From NCBI GenBank assembly GCA_021464415.1, contig JAKCWG010000685.1:300384-364383 (forward strand): 64,000 bases of DNA, written 5' to 3'. The position numbers and the translations under genes are program-made. Shown piece after piece: positions 45,870-57,913 of the stretch; positions within the stretch are counted from its first letter, which is position 1, and each line of letters starts with the position of its first letter. Under the pieces are notes generated by a model. That model worked only from the letters and a program-made list of their open reading frames with translations, had not been told where the DNA came from and ran no database searches. Origin of the DNA: Lonicera japonica (lineage: Eukaryota > Streptophyta > Magnoliopsida > Dipsacales > Caprifoliaceae).

Positions 45870-47058
45870 ACAAGTTTTTGGACAAATTTTATTAAAAATT
45901 ATATATTTAAAATATACTTATTAAGACCAATAAATCAAGATATACTGTCATGCAAAATTATGTATACATAAATTCAAGAAAAAATTAACTAAAAATTGTA
46001 TACTATAACATCTAACATTTGTTAATAGGCTTATTAGTTCTTTCAAATTTCACGCAAAAAATTATAGAAATACCATTGGATCATAATTTGTGCAGACATT
46101 AAGGTTTGTGTAAAAGTGACATCATTTTTATATAACTATTGGATATACTTTTAAACAAAGGCCGGACCACGTTGGAGCAGGGAGGACAATTGGAGCTTGC
46201 GAACAAGCAAAGAGAGAGAGATGAGAAGTTTGAACGCATGATTTAAAGTTTACGATAGTTGAAAAACCTCTAAACGATCACTGATGAATGGGTTTAAAAA
46301 GATCATAATTTATATTTTATTTTATTTTATTTTAATAGTCTACTATTGTAAAAAAAAATATAAATACATTTGCTATTTGTATTAAACTTTGTATTTTATT
46401 AAAAGGAAAAAAGAAGAAAAACAAATGTGTTTTTACCACAAACGTGTTTGGTTTGGACTTTCGGAGTGAACCCTGTTTTCGCTATTTTTAAACCAAGAAA
46501 CATCACTTGGGTTAGGCCTTTTGCGCCGTTTTAATGAAGGAAGAGTTATATCAGGCAATTGGGCTGCAGCTCCTTCACTTGAGCTGGGCCTATACATCAT
46601 CTATCTATATCATCATTACATATTAAGCGCGAACAAGTTTGCGGTATTTACACAAAATTATTAAATTATCAATGAACTTTAGCATGAGAACTTATTTAAT
46701 TAACACGTACGGATCAAATGTAATTAAATGTTTCTAATATAATATAATTATTATTAAATATCCTACTACACACATGTATAGTATGCCCTTAGACTAACTT
46801 TTAGTTTATATGTATGGGTTTGGGTGAGAGAAAGACTTGCTTTTATTGACTAGTGCATGTGATTTTTTGTGTTTCTATCTTTTTTTTGGTTACCAAACGG
46901 TTAAAGACACGGATTAATGGGTATCATATTCCAATTTTTTAAAATTTTGGATGACAAAATTAGTTTCAACATAATTTTTTTTTCTATTTAGGTTCTATTG
47001 ATAATAAGTTTGAAATGATATTAAAATTAACTGATTTTTGTGAGAAGTTAAAAACTAA
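45870..47058. other. No recognisable gene
   Basis: AT-rich. At 46990-47058 a piece like the GGTCCATTTGATAAC MITE (GGTTCTATTGATAATAAG, GATTTTTGTGAGAAGTT) begins and is interrupted by the element at 47059. Confidence 0.4.
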
Positions 47059-47929
47059 GAGCATCTCCAACAGTTGTGTAAAAATTTAAGTGTAAATCCT
47101 ATGTGTTAATCAATTTTTACACAAAACTTGAAAGTTGAAAAAAAATAAACTCCAATAGTACTTTTGTAAATTCTTGTATAAATTTTGAAATAACAAATAA
47201 AATATCAAAACATGTTAAATATTATTTTATGTAATTTTATATTTTTTTTTCCTTCAGTTGTTTTATACATAATCTTATACTCACAATGAATCTTGTTTTA
47301 TACCTATTGATGAGTAGATTTCAAATATATCATTTTTATTAAAATATATTTTTTATATTTTAAAGTTTTAGTAAAAAATGGAGAAATAAAGAGCTGACGT
47401 GGCAGTGTAAAGTGTGAGTGTATTTTACACAACCAATTTACACAAAACTCATTTTTAATAGATTGTTGGAGACTAATTTTTTTACAAGTTTTGTAGAATT
47501 TACACAAAACATTAAAACATAGAAGACTATTGGAGATGTAGGGAGTTTTACATATAAACTATACACATATCCATTTTATACTCCAATGGTTCTCATGTTT
47601 AGAATTTAAATGAACCAATGAAAATCATGCAAATGGAATGTATCATATATTACATAATTTCATAGTTACAATGGATCTTATTTTGTTACTCTTGATAAGT
47701 AGATTTCAAATATATAAATTATATTAAAAACTAATTTTTAGATTTTTTATAAAAATTGAGAGAGAAAGATGACATGAATGTGTAAATTGAGTTTCTATTT
47801 TACACAATGTTTTAAAAAAAATTTAGGTGTCAAAATCTCTTAAAAGATTGCTGGAGACTATTTGTTTTTTTACAAAACGTGTAAATTTTACACGAACCAA
47901 AATTATACAAGACAGTTGGAAATGCTTTA
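47059..47929. mobile_element. MITE-like element with GAGCATCTCCAACAG ends
   Basis: The left end GAGCATCTCCAACAGT and the right end ACAGTTGGAAATGC are inverted repeats, flanked by TAA at the left and TTAA at the right. Inside are two related halves (each with ACACAA-AAACT and TTGGAGA motifs around 47465-47540 and 47840-47925), so it may be a dimer. No coding capacity. Confidence 0.6.
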
Positions 47930-49105
47930 AGTTTCATGATGTAATTATATGTTCACTCTCTTCACTCTTTCCATGGAAAGATATTCTACGAGTGATAAAA
48001 CAATTAAAAAAAATTTCACAAAGAGTAACAAAGAATGAATATATATATATATATATAGAACCCTTTTCTTAAGGACCGTCCTTAAGTTAAGTATGAGATA
48101 GAGAATATATCACCGCATCACACAATTCATTGTCCACCATCTCATAAAAATTAATTATTTTTAGTATTATTTTCCAATTTGCTATCAAACCAAATCTTAA
48201 AGTATAAATAACCTAATATAATAATAATTTATTTATACTATATATAAAAGTACGAATAACGTACTTAAGTGTTTTTCCCTTTTTTGTAAGGTTAACTACG
48301 CCCTTTAATACTATTCAAAATCTTGTTCAAACTCTTCTTATAATGAAATCTCTTATGATACTTTGAAAAAAGGCAATAATTAAGTTGATTTTAAACTCTC
48401 TTGCAAATTATAAAATTTATTCTACTCAAATTCCTAAAGGAATATGATTTTATTAATAATACTTAATTTAATTTAGTGTACTTAAAAAACAGTTAAGTTA
48501 GTTTTAAAATTTACTCAAATATATAATTATTATTCTACTCAAATAAAAAAAAAAACTTATAATATATATGTTTGTAATAATCTTTGTGAAATACTTTATA
48601 ATACTGTCGATCTCTCCTTGTTTTCTTGCGGAGAAAAGATTTGAGAGAGCAAAGGCACATCTTAATTCTGTTATATATTTTGAGATGTAATAATACCCGA
48701 GAGATTGACCTTATGTTGTATTCTATGAATTTTGATATATTAGTTATTCATTTCTAAAAAATTTTGATTTGTATTTATGAAATACTTTTAAATTGCTAAT
48801 AAATAGGTTAGAGGTCATTACACAAGTTTGGTTTATATATATATATATATATATTAGTTACATTGATGCAGTGATTTTATGATTGTAATAACTACATTTT
48901 TTAATTATAAATATTTGTTATTATTTGTAGGGTAGAAAAATATAACATGATTTACATAATCTTTTTCTTTCTAGAACTAAATTCTCATTGCATGACAAAA
49001 ATCCACTCTAAAGCATACAAAGAGAGTATATTACCTATGTTATGTATGCTATATATAAAAGTACAAATAATAGTCTGCAATTTTTTTTCTTTTTTCGCAA
49101 ATATA
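47930..49105. other. Left part of paralogous block A'
   Basis: From about 48150 it is collinear with 7530-8460. At 48991-48994 (TTGCATGACAAAAATCC) it shows the empty site of solo LTR copy 1. No gene. Confidence 0.65.
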
Positions 49106-50721
49106 TGTTAGGTTTATATTTTTAGTTAGCTTGATTCCGATACCAAAAATACTTTTTTTGTTGTAATTGTTTGAGTCAAATTGAAGATTTGAAGACACGA
49201 CAATTAACAGGAGCTCGTCAAACTTACCGAAATTTATCACACATAATTCAGGACCTAAGGTAAGTTGAGTATATAGTTTGATTCAAAATATACGTGGTGT
49301 TTGAGCTTAAAATTCAAAAATAAAAAACTTTTGAGTCAAATCTATTTTTAAGTATTTTTACCGAATTTTACCATAATTCGAAAAAGCTCAATCATCACAA
49401 ATTATTGAGAAAACTTTTTTTTTCATGTCTAACATGTTTTATAAAATTATTTTTGAAATTTGACTTGAATTAGTGGCCAAACGAATTTAATACGGTGAAA
49501 TAAAGTAAAAAGAAAAAAAAAGTTTTAATTTTGTTTTAAAATTAAAAAAAAAAAAGAAGGAAAATGGAAAGTCACGTTTGATTTAAATAAAAGAAAAAGT
49601 AAAAGTTTGAAAAGTCAAAATTTCCATTCTTTGAAATCATCCCACGTGACCCCATTAATGCTCTTCCTTTGAACCATGACACGTGGAAAGCAATTAAAAA
49701 GGAAGGCAACTATTTTTAGGAGTGGACCGATACACCTATTGTTAATATATACCGATTCGGCACCAATTTAGCCAAGGAATTATTTTCCGAGATTTTGGAC
49801 CGGTCCATACTTTTTCGATCTACACTGAATCGGCACTAATTTTCTGAGTATGAAATTTTATTGCGGATTTTTTTTTTAATATTTGTAACATATTTTAAAA
49901 AGGACTTTGATTTTATATTTTTTTTATAAATATAATCATTGGTTTGGATTAAAAATACATTATTCTAGAGAATTTTTTGAGAAAAAATATCCAAACGCTA
50001 AAATTAATTTTTGAGAGTTTTGAAACATCATCTAAGTTTTGTTTACATGCCATAGGAGATCCTATTGTTCTTCAATTTTAAGAACTATGGTTCCAAACGT
50101 TCACGGTCCTGCGGTAGTGTCTTCGGTTGCGATTAGAGACGGGGTGAGTGATACATGCCATAGGAGATCCTATTATTCTTTAATTTCAAGAACTAATGTT
50201 CCAATCGTTTACGGTCCTGCGGGAGTGTCTTCGGTTGCGATTGGAGACGGGATGAGAGAAGTGGCTAACGCGCGATAAGGGAGATCGCAAACGAGGGGTG
50301 AAAGATTGTAATCAAGTGTGTAGAAGGAGGCAACGGGTAAGCCGGAATAGCGGGAAGCGCTACACCAAGCCAGCTGTGGTTGGATTATACGCTTAAGGAA
50401 TTGACGGGACTGTTGCGTAAATTGTGGGAAAGCAATTTTTGTAAGTCATCGAATATGTAATTCCATTTTGATCATAGTGAAGCACTGTCGGTAAATCTCG
50501 ATGATTAGTTCTATGCAAGTAGGGATACTTCGTAAATTCTTGGTGTTGTGTGAATGCTTTTTATGTGAATGCTTGATATAATTATTAGACAACACAACAC
50601 AGGTTTTGACAGTAAAATTGATTAAACCTAGTGTTTTAATTCCGCTTATTAAATCTTAAATTATTTTTTATAAAAACCCTAAAATCAACCTAGGCAAAAC
50701 GATTCCATAATTTTTTTCATT
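49106..50721. mobile_element. Unidentified 1616-bp insertion in block A'
   Basis: Relative to the collinear sequence at 9770-9800 (GGACAAATATACTCATC), 1.6 kb is inserted between direct repeats AATATA (49100-49105, 50722-50727). It starts TGTTAGGTTT and ends TTTTTTTCATT, so it is not a plain TG-CA LTR. It contains two CACGTG/ACACGTGG G-box-like sites (about 49643, 49680) and a 108-bp tandem duplication. No known transposon domain is readable. Confidence 0.6.
50044..50259 (+). repeat. 108-bp tandem duplication within an open frame
   Basis: Units start TACATGCCATAGGAGATCCT at 50044 and 50152. The period is 36 codons; the frame 50039-50278 stays open across both with HRRSY and VSSVAI repeated. 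I cannot identify the encoded sequence, and coding status is unproven. Confidence 0.7.
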
Positions 50722-50727
50722 AATATA

Positions 50728-52021
50728 CTCATCTTAGTTTATAGTGTTACAGTTAATCTCAATATTAGATTAAATTATTTAATTTATAAGAGTTCATGTC
50801 AGAATCAATTCTATATTAATAGAGTATTCTTAATCTTACTGGTTTAGAAACTTATCATATAACATTATTATCTATTGTTTTCCCCATTTTTATATAACAT
50901 CTAAAAATATATTCAATATGAGTTTTTTTATGAATAATAATCTTTTTAAGATTAAAGTTCAACTCTCACAATAGTATTTTCAAAACTAATATTCAATGTG
51001 AGTTCCTTTATGGATAATAATTAGATTATATATTGAATTATGAACCTTACAAAAATTAAATAAAATTAGTTATAGTGTTTATGTGGTTACAAATATTGGA
51101 TTGATTTTGAAACTTTGCATGCTTGATAAACATAGTAAATTTGACGGTGGAATTGATAAATTATGAATTTGAGAAAAAGTTATGGATGTGTGTAAATCTT
51201 CTTAATCTTATAACGGTCTAACTTGAACCTTCTCCATTCTATAAATTAGTTTTAGCATAATCTAACCCATTGATAAAATCAAATATTCATAATTAATGAC
51301 CTAATTATAAGTAGGAAATTTCAATAAATTAAATCAATATTATTTTTAAAAGTGAGCCACTGGTTGAATGTACCTATAATTTTATTGCAACATGATTTCT
51401 TAAATAGTTCTTTAATTGTATATAATTAATTTTAAAACATAATGCTAAGATCAAATATAAAAATGTTTTGAGGCTTTGTATTAGCTATATATATTTCATT
51501 TTTTATTCTTTTGTTATTTATAATTTCTTTATATGTATATTAGCATCTGGATTTATCTCTGTGTCATATATTATCCATATTTAATATGTTTATTTTGCAA
51601 ATAATTTTTGTTATAATACTTTATGATATGGTGTTATTATAACATTAATATTTTAATACTAAATTTCTTCTGATATAATAATTAATATATGTTACATACT
51701 TTTATTATGTTATCATATATATATATAACCTATAGAAAAATTTACTTCAAAAATCAAAGTACACAATACGCGCACACATACTAATATTATTAATCTAGCC
51801 AATTCAATCATAATTGCTTGAATATGCTTTTGTTGAGGAAATTACTTTGAAGCATGGTTTCATAAGTTGGCCCCTTTTTCTTCAACTTTTGTCCAAGTCT
51901 TCTACTTTTATCATTTCCTTCTCCTTTTTCTACATCCTCTCCTATATGAGTGCTTTTAACTAGCTTAGTTACTTTTGTGATGCTCCATCATTTCATTGCC
52001 TAAAGCTTCTCCAAATAATAT
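50728..52021. other. Right part of paralogous block A'
   Basis: Collinear with 9795-11146 and ends with the TIR upstream module (AAGTTGGCCCC, CATTTCATTGCCTAAAG), into which the next solo LTR is inserted. Confidence 0.65.
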
Positions 52022-53443
52022 TGTAGGTCGAAAAATACCCTAGAGGGGAGGTGAATAGGGATTTTAAAACTTAATGGGATTTTAAAATCAATTTAAAAAA
52101 ATGTTTGATGTCTATATCAATCAACCAAACAAGAAACAAAGATAAACCCAACCACAAGGTGCAAATAACACAATATAAGAGTTCAAGGGATAGAAAGATT
52201 AAACCGATCAAAGTCGAAGACTTTTTGTCCACACAGTTCGGCTTGTTAGCCCCTACTTCGCGCTCGGTTAGTACCCCGAGAAATTCCACTATAACCGATC
52301 TCCTTCCGGGTGAAGATCAAACCTCTACAAGTGTATTCTTCTCACACACTCTTACAAGTATTTAATCTCTCTCAATACTCACACAATGATTCACTCTTGC
52401 TATCTTAAGAGATAAACCTCTCTTAATGTTTGAAAGAAATGATTTGGTGACTAACACCAATGTACAATAGCTCAATAGTGTATGAAGATTATAACTTAGG
52501 CTCACACTAAGAGATATCAAATTTGATCAATAGAATATAGCTCAATATAAAGATGATTGATCAAAAGCAATGTTCTTGAATCTTTGAAAATGAATGTAGA
52601 TGAAGAGAATAGTATATAAATGATTCAAGAGAGTTTAAATAAGTCTTAGAAGGTGTATATATAGTCTAAGACAACATATGGCCGTTTGGAGGGAGTTGGT
52701 AAAAGTTTGGTACTAAAAATGGTAAAAAATCAGAACTCCAACGGCTAGTTTCTGGGCCATCAGTCAACTGAACAATGCTCATCAGTCGACTGGGTGGACA
52801 TCAGTCGACTGAGCAAAGCTCATCAGTCGACTGATGGTCTCCTCTGGTCTGCTGCCAGTTTGACCAAAAATCCCATTTTTCATATTTTTGCAAATTAGCT
52901 CAAAAATCAATTTTGAAGCAAGGGGATACTTAAATATGAGTATCTAAGACTTCTATAACGTAAAGAGCTCTGAAATGAGTTTGTATAATATTTAAAAATG
53001 AATTTGTTCCAAAACGGTTTTTCCCAAAAATAAGATTTTCTCAAGGAAACTTGATTCAACTTTTGATTTGATCAATCTTATAATATTGAAATATTGTATG
53101 AGCTATGATGATCAAATGAGAATCTTTACAAGGAAACTAAAGCACTCACTCACATATGCAATAACGAGTCTTCGAGGGCTTTGTTTGATTCTTCGTTTAT
53201 TTTCTTCCTTGGCTCATTGTACTTTAGAAATCTCATTGAGGATGTGTTGACAAGAGTTGTGTAAGATGCAAGACTTTGAAAGCAATGCTTTGAAGATGAA
53301 TGATCTTGATTCCGGCTTTTCGGTTAAGTTCACGTGTGATTAATTTTATTGTGGCTATAACTTAAAACATCAACTAAGTTAAATTACACAAGATTAAGTT
53401 TATTGTTATTATCAAAACAAGATTAATGACTTTCAAGTCAACA
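52022..53443 (-). mobile_element. Solo LTR, family B (1422 bp)
   Basis: TGTAGGTCGAAAAATACCC to CAAGTCAACA with a perfect target duplication AATAT (52017-52021, 53444-53448). It splits a TIR remnant from its upstream module; the paralogue at 11146 is uninterrupted. The TATA (CTATATATA on the minus strand, 52656-52664) gives minus orientation. Four palindromes of the TCAGTCGACTGA type lie upstream of it. The CCTAGAGGGG-GGTGAATAGGG end is common in plant LTRs. Confidence 0.92.
52760..52834 (-). promoter_or_regulatory. Palindrome array in the U3 of the family B LTR
   Basis: TCAGTCGACTGA or a one-base variant starts at 52760, 52782, 52801 and 52823, with spacing 22, 19 and 22 bp, about 100 bp upstream of TATA on the minus strand. 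The layout is like that in family A, although the 12-mer is different. Confidence 0.65.
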
Positions 53444-53449
53444 AATATA

Positions 53450-53589
53450 ATGGCCATTGTAAAACCCCATGAAGCTTTGTCTTTCGGTTGTTACGACGTA
53501 TTTTTGAGTTTTAGAGGTGAAGGCATCTTTAAAAAGTTTATAGGTCACCTGTATACAATTTTAGTCCACTAAGAATTTCACACATTTAT
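53450..53589 (+). pseudogene. TIR exon remnant cut by a MITE
   Basis: ATGGCCATTGTAAAACCCC, then GTTACGACGTATTTTTGAG and TTTATAGGTCACCTGTATAC: the first 140 bases of a TIR exon, with frameshifts. It ends at CACATTTAT where the GTTCCGATTGATAAC MITE (53590-53898) starts. Counterpart of 11147-11288. Confidence 0.75.
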
Positions 53590-53898
53590 GTTCCGATTGA
53601 TAACAACATAGAGAAGAAAAATAAAAATAGTTGATTTTTGTGAAAAGTTGAAAAATAAGTTAAGACATGTGGTGAGATGTCGTTTTACTTTATGGCTTTT
53701 TCAATAGAAAATTTTTCTTTGGTCAGTGAGGAAGAAAAATTTTACACAAAAATTAATGAAGTACAAAAGATATCTGCTCATAAAAATGAGCATGAGATGG
53801 AGAGTATTAAATCACATGCTTCGACTTATTTTCCAATTTCTTACGTATACAAATCAAATGTTTTTCTTATCATTTTTCATGGTGTTATCAAACGAAAC
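53590..53898. mobile_element. MITE disrupting the TIR remnant (about 309 bp)
   Basis: GTTCCGATTGATAACA at the left, TGTTATCAAACGAAAC at the right; same family and same position as 11289-11595. Further partial starts follow at 53900 and 54262. Confidence 0.65.
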
Positions 53899-55037
53899 TT
53901 TATGATATGTTTAGTAACATGGAAAAGTAAGATAAAAATAGTTGATTTTTGGGAGAAGTTGAGAAATAAGTTAAGACATATGGTGAGATAAGTTCTTACT
54001 TTGTGGCTTTTTCAATGGAAAATCCGGCTTGCAAAAAAGTTGTACACATGTGATCGGTAAAGTTTGTGCTCAAGCACACACTATAAATATATTACAAGCA
54101 GACGAAGAGGCCTCTTTATTTTATTTTTTCATATGTGAAGCGATCACACTCCCATTCAAGTACTTTCACCGCCTCAAGGCTAGAGAAAAAACTTCTTAAT
54201 GTGCCTGATGTTTTCACAATAATATCGTAGTCAAGTAGCCCAAAAAGGGAATCTACTTCTTTTAAGATCCGTTTGATAACATGGAAAATAATAAAAAAAA
54301 AATGTTTGATTTGCGTAAGAACCTCAGCAAAACAATTTGAACCCACATTCGTATATATATAAAAAACCTCAATTAAATGACTCATGACCTTATAAATGAA
54401 AAGATAATCACTTTACCACTTGGGCAAATACAATTCCATGATATTGAAGTCTTTTAAAGAGTCTATATATTATCAAGTATAACATTACACTTGCATCTAT
54501 ATAGATCATTTCTACAAAATTTTATCAAGAAATTCAAACCGAAAGTCGGTGTAATAAATATTTAATACATATGTTGATCTTCGACTATCAAAATTTAGAT
54601 GATCATCTCACCCACTTTTAAATTAAATCTTCTGATGAAATGTTGTGAAGATAATTTTCATCACCTAAATCATGTCATTAAGTTTCATAAAAAAAATTAT
54701 CCGTTTAAATATCAAAATAAATCCCATTTTAAGAAATTAGAACCAAAGTGATCGAATGGCCAAGTGCTTGTACGTAAATACCTTCTATAAAATAAATTCA
54801 ATGCAATAATATTTAAGTAATGATGCTAATATGGAATAAAGTTCGTAACTTTTTCTCCGCCGCATATACCTTGCTGTCTCTTTTCCTTTGTTGTCTAATT
54901 ATTGTGAAAGACTCATTGACTGTGAGAGCTTACGAAATTTATTCTTTCAACCGCACATACTCTGCAACATAATTGCTTTCAACTTACGCTTGGTTGCTTG
55001 AAAATTCATTACAAAAAATTAGCTTTATTTAAATATA
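53899..55037. other. Block A' end and TIR upstream module
   Basis: 54330-54880 is collinear with 11690-12190, including the hairpin-arm motifs. 54970-55037 is the TIR upstream module. No gene. Confidence 0.5.
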
Positions 55038-55123
55038 ATGGTCACAGTAAGAGCTTACGAAATTTATTCTTTCACTTGTTATGATATGTTTTTAAGTTTT
55101 AGAGGCAAAAATACCCGTTAAAC
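55038..55123 (+). pseudogene. TIR first-exon remnant (start only)
   Basis: ATGGTCACAGTAAGAGC, then TTGTTATGATATGTTTTTAAG and TAGAGGCAAAAATACCCG: the first 85 bases of a TIR exon. It ends near the same position as the remnants at 307 and 62503. Not open to a full domain. Confidence 0.7.
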
Positions 55124-56772
55124 TAGCTTTGTTTAGTTAGAAGTACTAACTCTTTAAATTGAATTTTATGGCTCAAAAGTATTAGTACATCTGAAGAACA
55201 TACAAAAATACGCAGTCGATCGATACAAGTTCTTCGCAAAAAGAAAAGTTTACTAAATGGTTAACATATTACGGTTGTTTTCTGGCTAATTGTTTATCGA
55301 AAAATAACTATTATTGATAATTAATCAAGTTCTAGTGGCAAAGCCAAGAATTACTAATGACATGGGCTTTACAATGATGATAAAATTAACATTACACTAC
55401 AATTAAAAAAATTAATGATCATGTGTGAAATCTAAAAATATTATTTCACCGATCCATGCAGTAAGAGTGATCCTTTTCCTTTTTGTGACACCCAAATTAA
55501 ATGCTTTTTATTACATAATAACATGCTCAATGATCCTTGACGGGTCTCCAAGTGCCACAATCTTTACTCATTTACAGTACAAAATAAAAAATGCCTTCTG
55601 ATTTTTTAATACATAGAGTTATTTACATATATAAACCTCATACTATATAATCAAACCAAAGATCTCTGCCATAATGAAGAAAGTGTCTATCACTTGAGTT
55701 ACAAATTAAGTAAAAAAAAATTAAGCTTTTTAATAGTTGCACCACCCCTAAAAATAATATACATATATATATATATATATATATATTTTTAAAGTGAAAC
55801 ACTAATATATTTCCATACTATGAAAAGCACAATGACTATAATTGATAATGGGTTAGGCCGTTGGAATATCAATGATGTGGACTAATTACTAACTAAAATG
55901 CTGATAAGTGATAATGAGTTGAAATATGATGTATGTGGGCTGATTAGTACAACTAAGATGAGTAAAGGTTGAACCCTCCCTATAACACAAGTAAAAGTTA
56001 TGTTTATGGGTAAGTTCGTTGTACTATTACTAAGGATTTCTTTCTTTCTTTCTTTTAGCATAGAAAACAAAAGAAAAGCCAAAGGCATATATATTCTTTT
56101 CGGATAGTATGTGCCCAACTATCGTAAGCAAATCGCTTCTTATTGTACAAAATATGGCTTGCATAAAAGGTGTATAGAGGTGATACTATAAATATATTTA
56201 CAAGTAGAAGAAGAAACTTTTGGACTCAAGAAGTTTTTGGTGTTTCTATTAAATTATCAAAACATTCTCACTAAGGGAAAAAAAAATCCGAACTCAAGAC
56301 CTTTATACGTGAAAAATCTATATAATATCAGATATGACGTGTTATAACTGTACGGATAAATTTATCATAAAGACAAATAACAAAATAAAAATCAAATTAA
56401 AAGAGATGTAAGAGTAGTTCTAATATTAATACACCTGCATTTTTATCTCTTCATATTTGAAAAATGTTTTGTCCTCTTTTTATTTAAAATAATGCTAGCT
56501 TGACCGCACAATCTCATTATCTTTTTCTCCACAAAATAAATTCAATAAAATAATATATGAGAAATGATGATTCCAGCACCTTTCCACGAAAGTTCATAAC
56601 TTTTTCTTCACCTTTTTCTCTCTCTTCAATTATCCCAATCTATTCTAAATCTAGATCTAGCTTATTCACAATTAGTCCCCATATTTCTTACACCCTTTGT
56701 AACATAATTTGCTTTAGCTTAAGCTTAGGTGCTCAAAAATTCATTACCACAAACTAGCCTTCTTCAATTATA
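55124..56772. other. Gene-free flank
   Basis: 55780-56140 is collinear with 12200-12560. 56390-56772 resembles 62090-62500 and 12130-12649 and ends with the TIR upstream module. An (AT)n run lies at 55761-55786. Confidence 0.5.
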
Positions 56773-56804
56773 ATGGCCACCATAAGAGCCCACAAAACCA
56801 CTTC
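56773..56804 (+). pseudogene. 32-bp stub of a TIR exon
   Basis: ATGGCCACCATAAGAGCCCA and ACTTC are almost identical to the start of the exon at 12650. The sequence then jumps to AATGAAATAATTTTTGAGA, the start of another copy of the flank. A deletion or unequal exchange has removed the rest. Confidence 0.7.
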
Positions 56805-57278
56805 AATGAAATAATTTTTGAGAACCGATGAGGAAAGTTCATAAAATTTTCTGCACCTTCTCGTCTTACTCTATGATTGGTTAATCTAATAGAATAGAAT
56901 TCAAATTTTCTGCACCTTCAAACAAGCATTCAAATTTTAAAGATATTTAGTGACGCGTTAATATTAACTAAATATATAATAATTTTACTGTGGTCCTCTT
57001 TAAAAGAAAATTAATAAATTCAAACCCGTAGATTTATAAAATAAGTTGTTTTACTTGAGGCTGCCACGGATTTTACCGGCCCTGCCCAACTCTTTAAATC
57101 GTACAATAATATATTTCTAAAAATTAAATTATAAGTGTATTATGGAAATTATATTTGAATGCAAAAGAAAAATTTTGACTTTTAAATTATAAAAATTAAT
57201 TTACAAAGAAGATATAGTTCAAATGGCATGGGTTCTTCTCTCCAACTTGAAAAAAAACTATCAACTTAAATTTACTAA
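56805..57278. other. Duplicated flank, no gene
   Basis: Matches 2410-2990 and 60700-61080. Confidence 0.5.
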
Positions 57279-57913
57279 GGATGCGTTTGATTGGCCATAT
57301 TTTCAATGGAAAATATGGCTTTTCCACCCAAGTTGCCACTTTTGTGTTGTTTGATTGCCAAAATTTTCCTCCCAGTCAAACTCTCACTTTTTGCACTATT
57401 CATGTACTTTTCCTTGTAACCAAGGAAAATATTTTCTTTTTTTTTTCCAGGCAATTGTACATTTTTCGAGACAAAATTTTTACTCATTTTCTACATTTGC
57501 ACTATTCATGTACTTTTCCTTGTAAGCAAGGAAAATATTTTCTTTTAAGAGGGGGCGCTTGTATTTATTTTCCAGGCAATTGCACAATTTTCGAGACAAA
57601 AATTTTACTCATTTTCTACATTAAAAATGCTATAACTTAAACTATAAAATTCAAAATTTAATAAAAAATTAATATTTAAAATCTACTAATCAAGATCAAT
57701 TAAACAAGATCCATCATGACTATAAAATTATGTAAAAAAAAATACCCATAATTTTTTCTACATTAAAAATGCCACAATACAATATTTGGGTAGAAAATTA
57801 AGGCAATCAAACACATTTAATTGACATTTTCCAGGCAACTCAATTCTAGGCAATTCAATGCCTGGAACTTATTTTCTTTCCATGTAAATTCCATGCTTGC
57901 AATCAAACGCACC
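57279..57913. mobile_element. MITE-like element of 635 bp with internal duplication
   Basis: Ends GGATGCGTTTGATTGG and CAATCAAACGCACC are inverted repeats. The sister block at 3360-3380 (TTTACTAATACAACTG) lacks it. Inside, a unit of about 110 bp (TTGCACTATTCATGTACTTTT) is present twice (about 57392 and 57497), and a segment at about 57650-57740 matches 1945-2050. ORFs on both strands are products of the repeats. Confidence 0.75.

Noticed and set aside
50380..50410. Similarity of CTTAAGGAATTGACGGGA to 18S rRNA
   Set aside because: A short match with no surrounding rRNA sequence; taken as chance.
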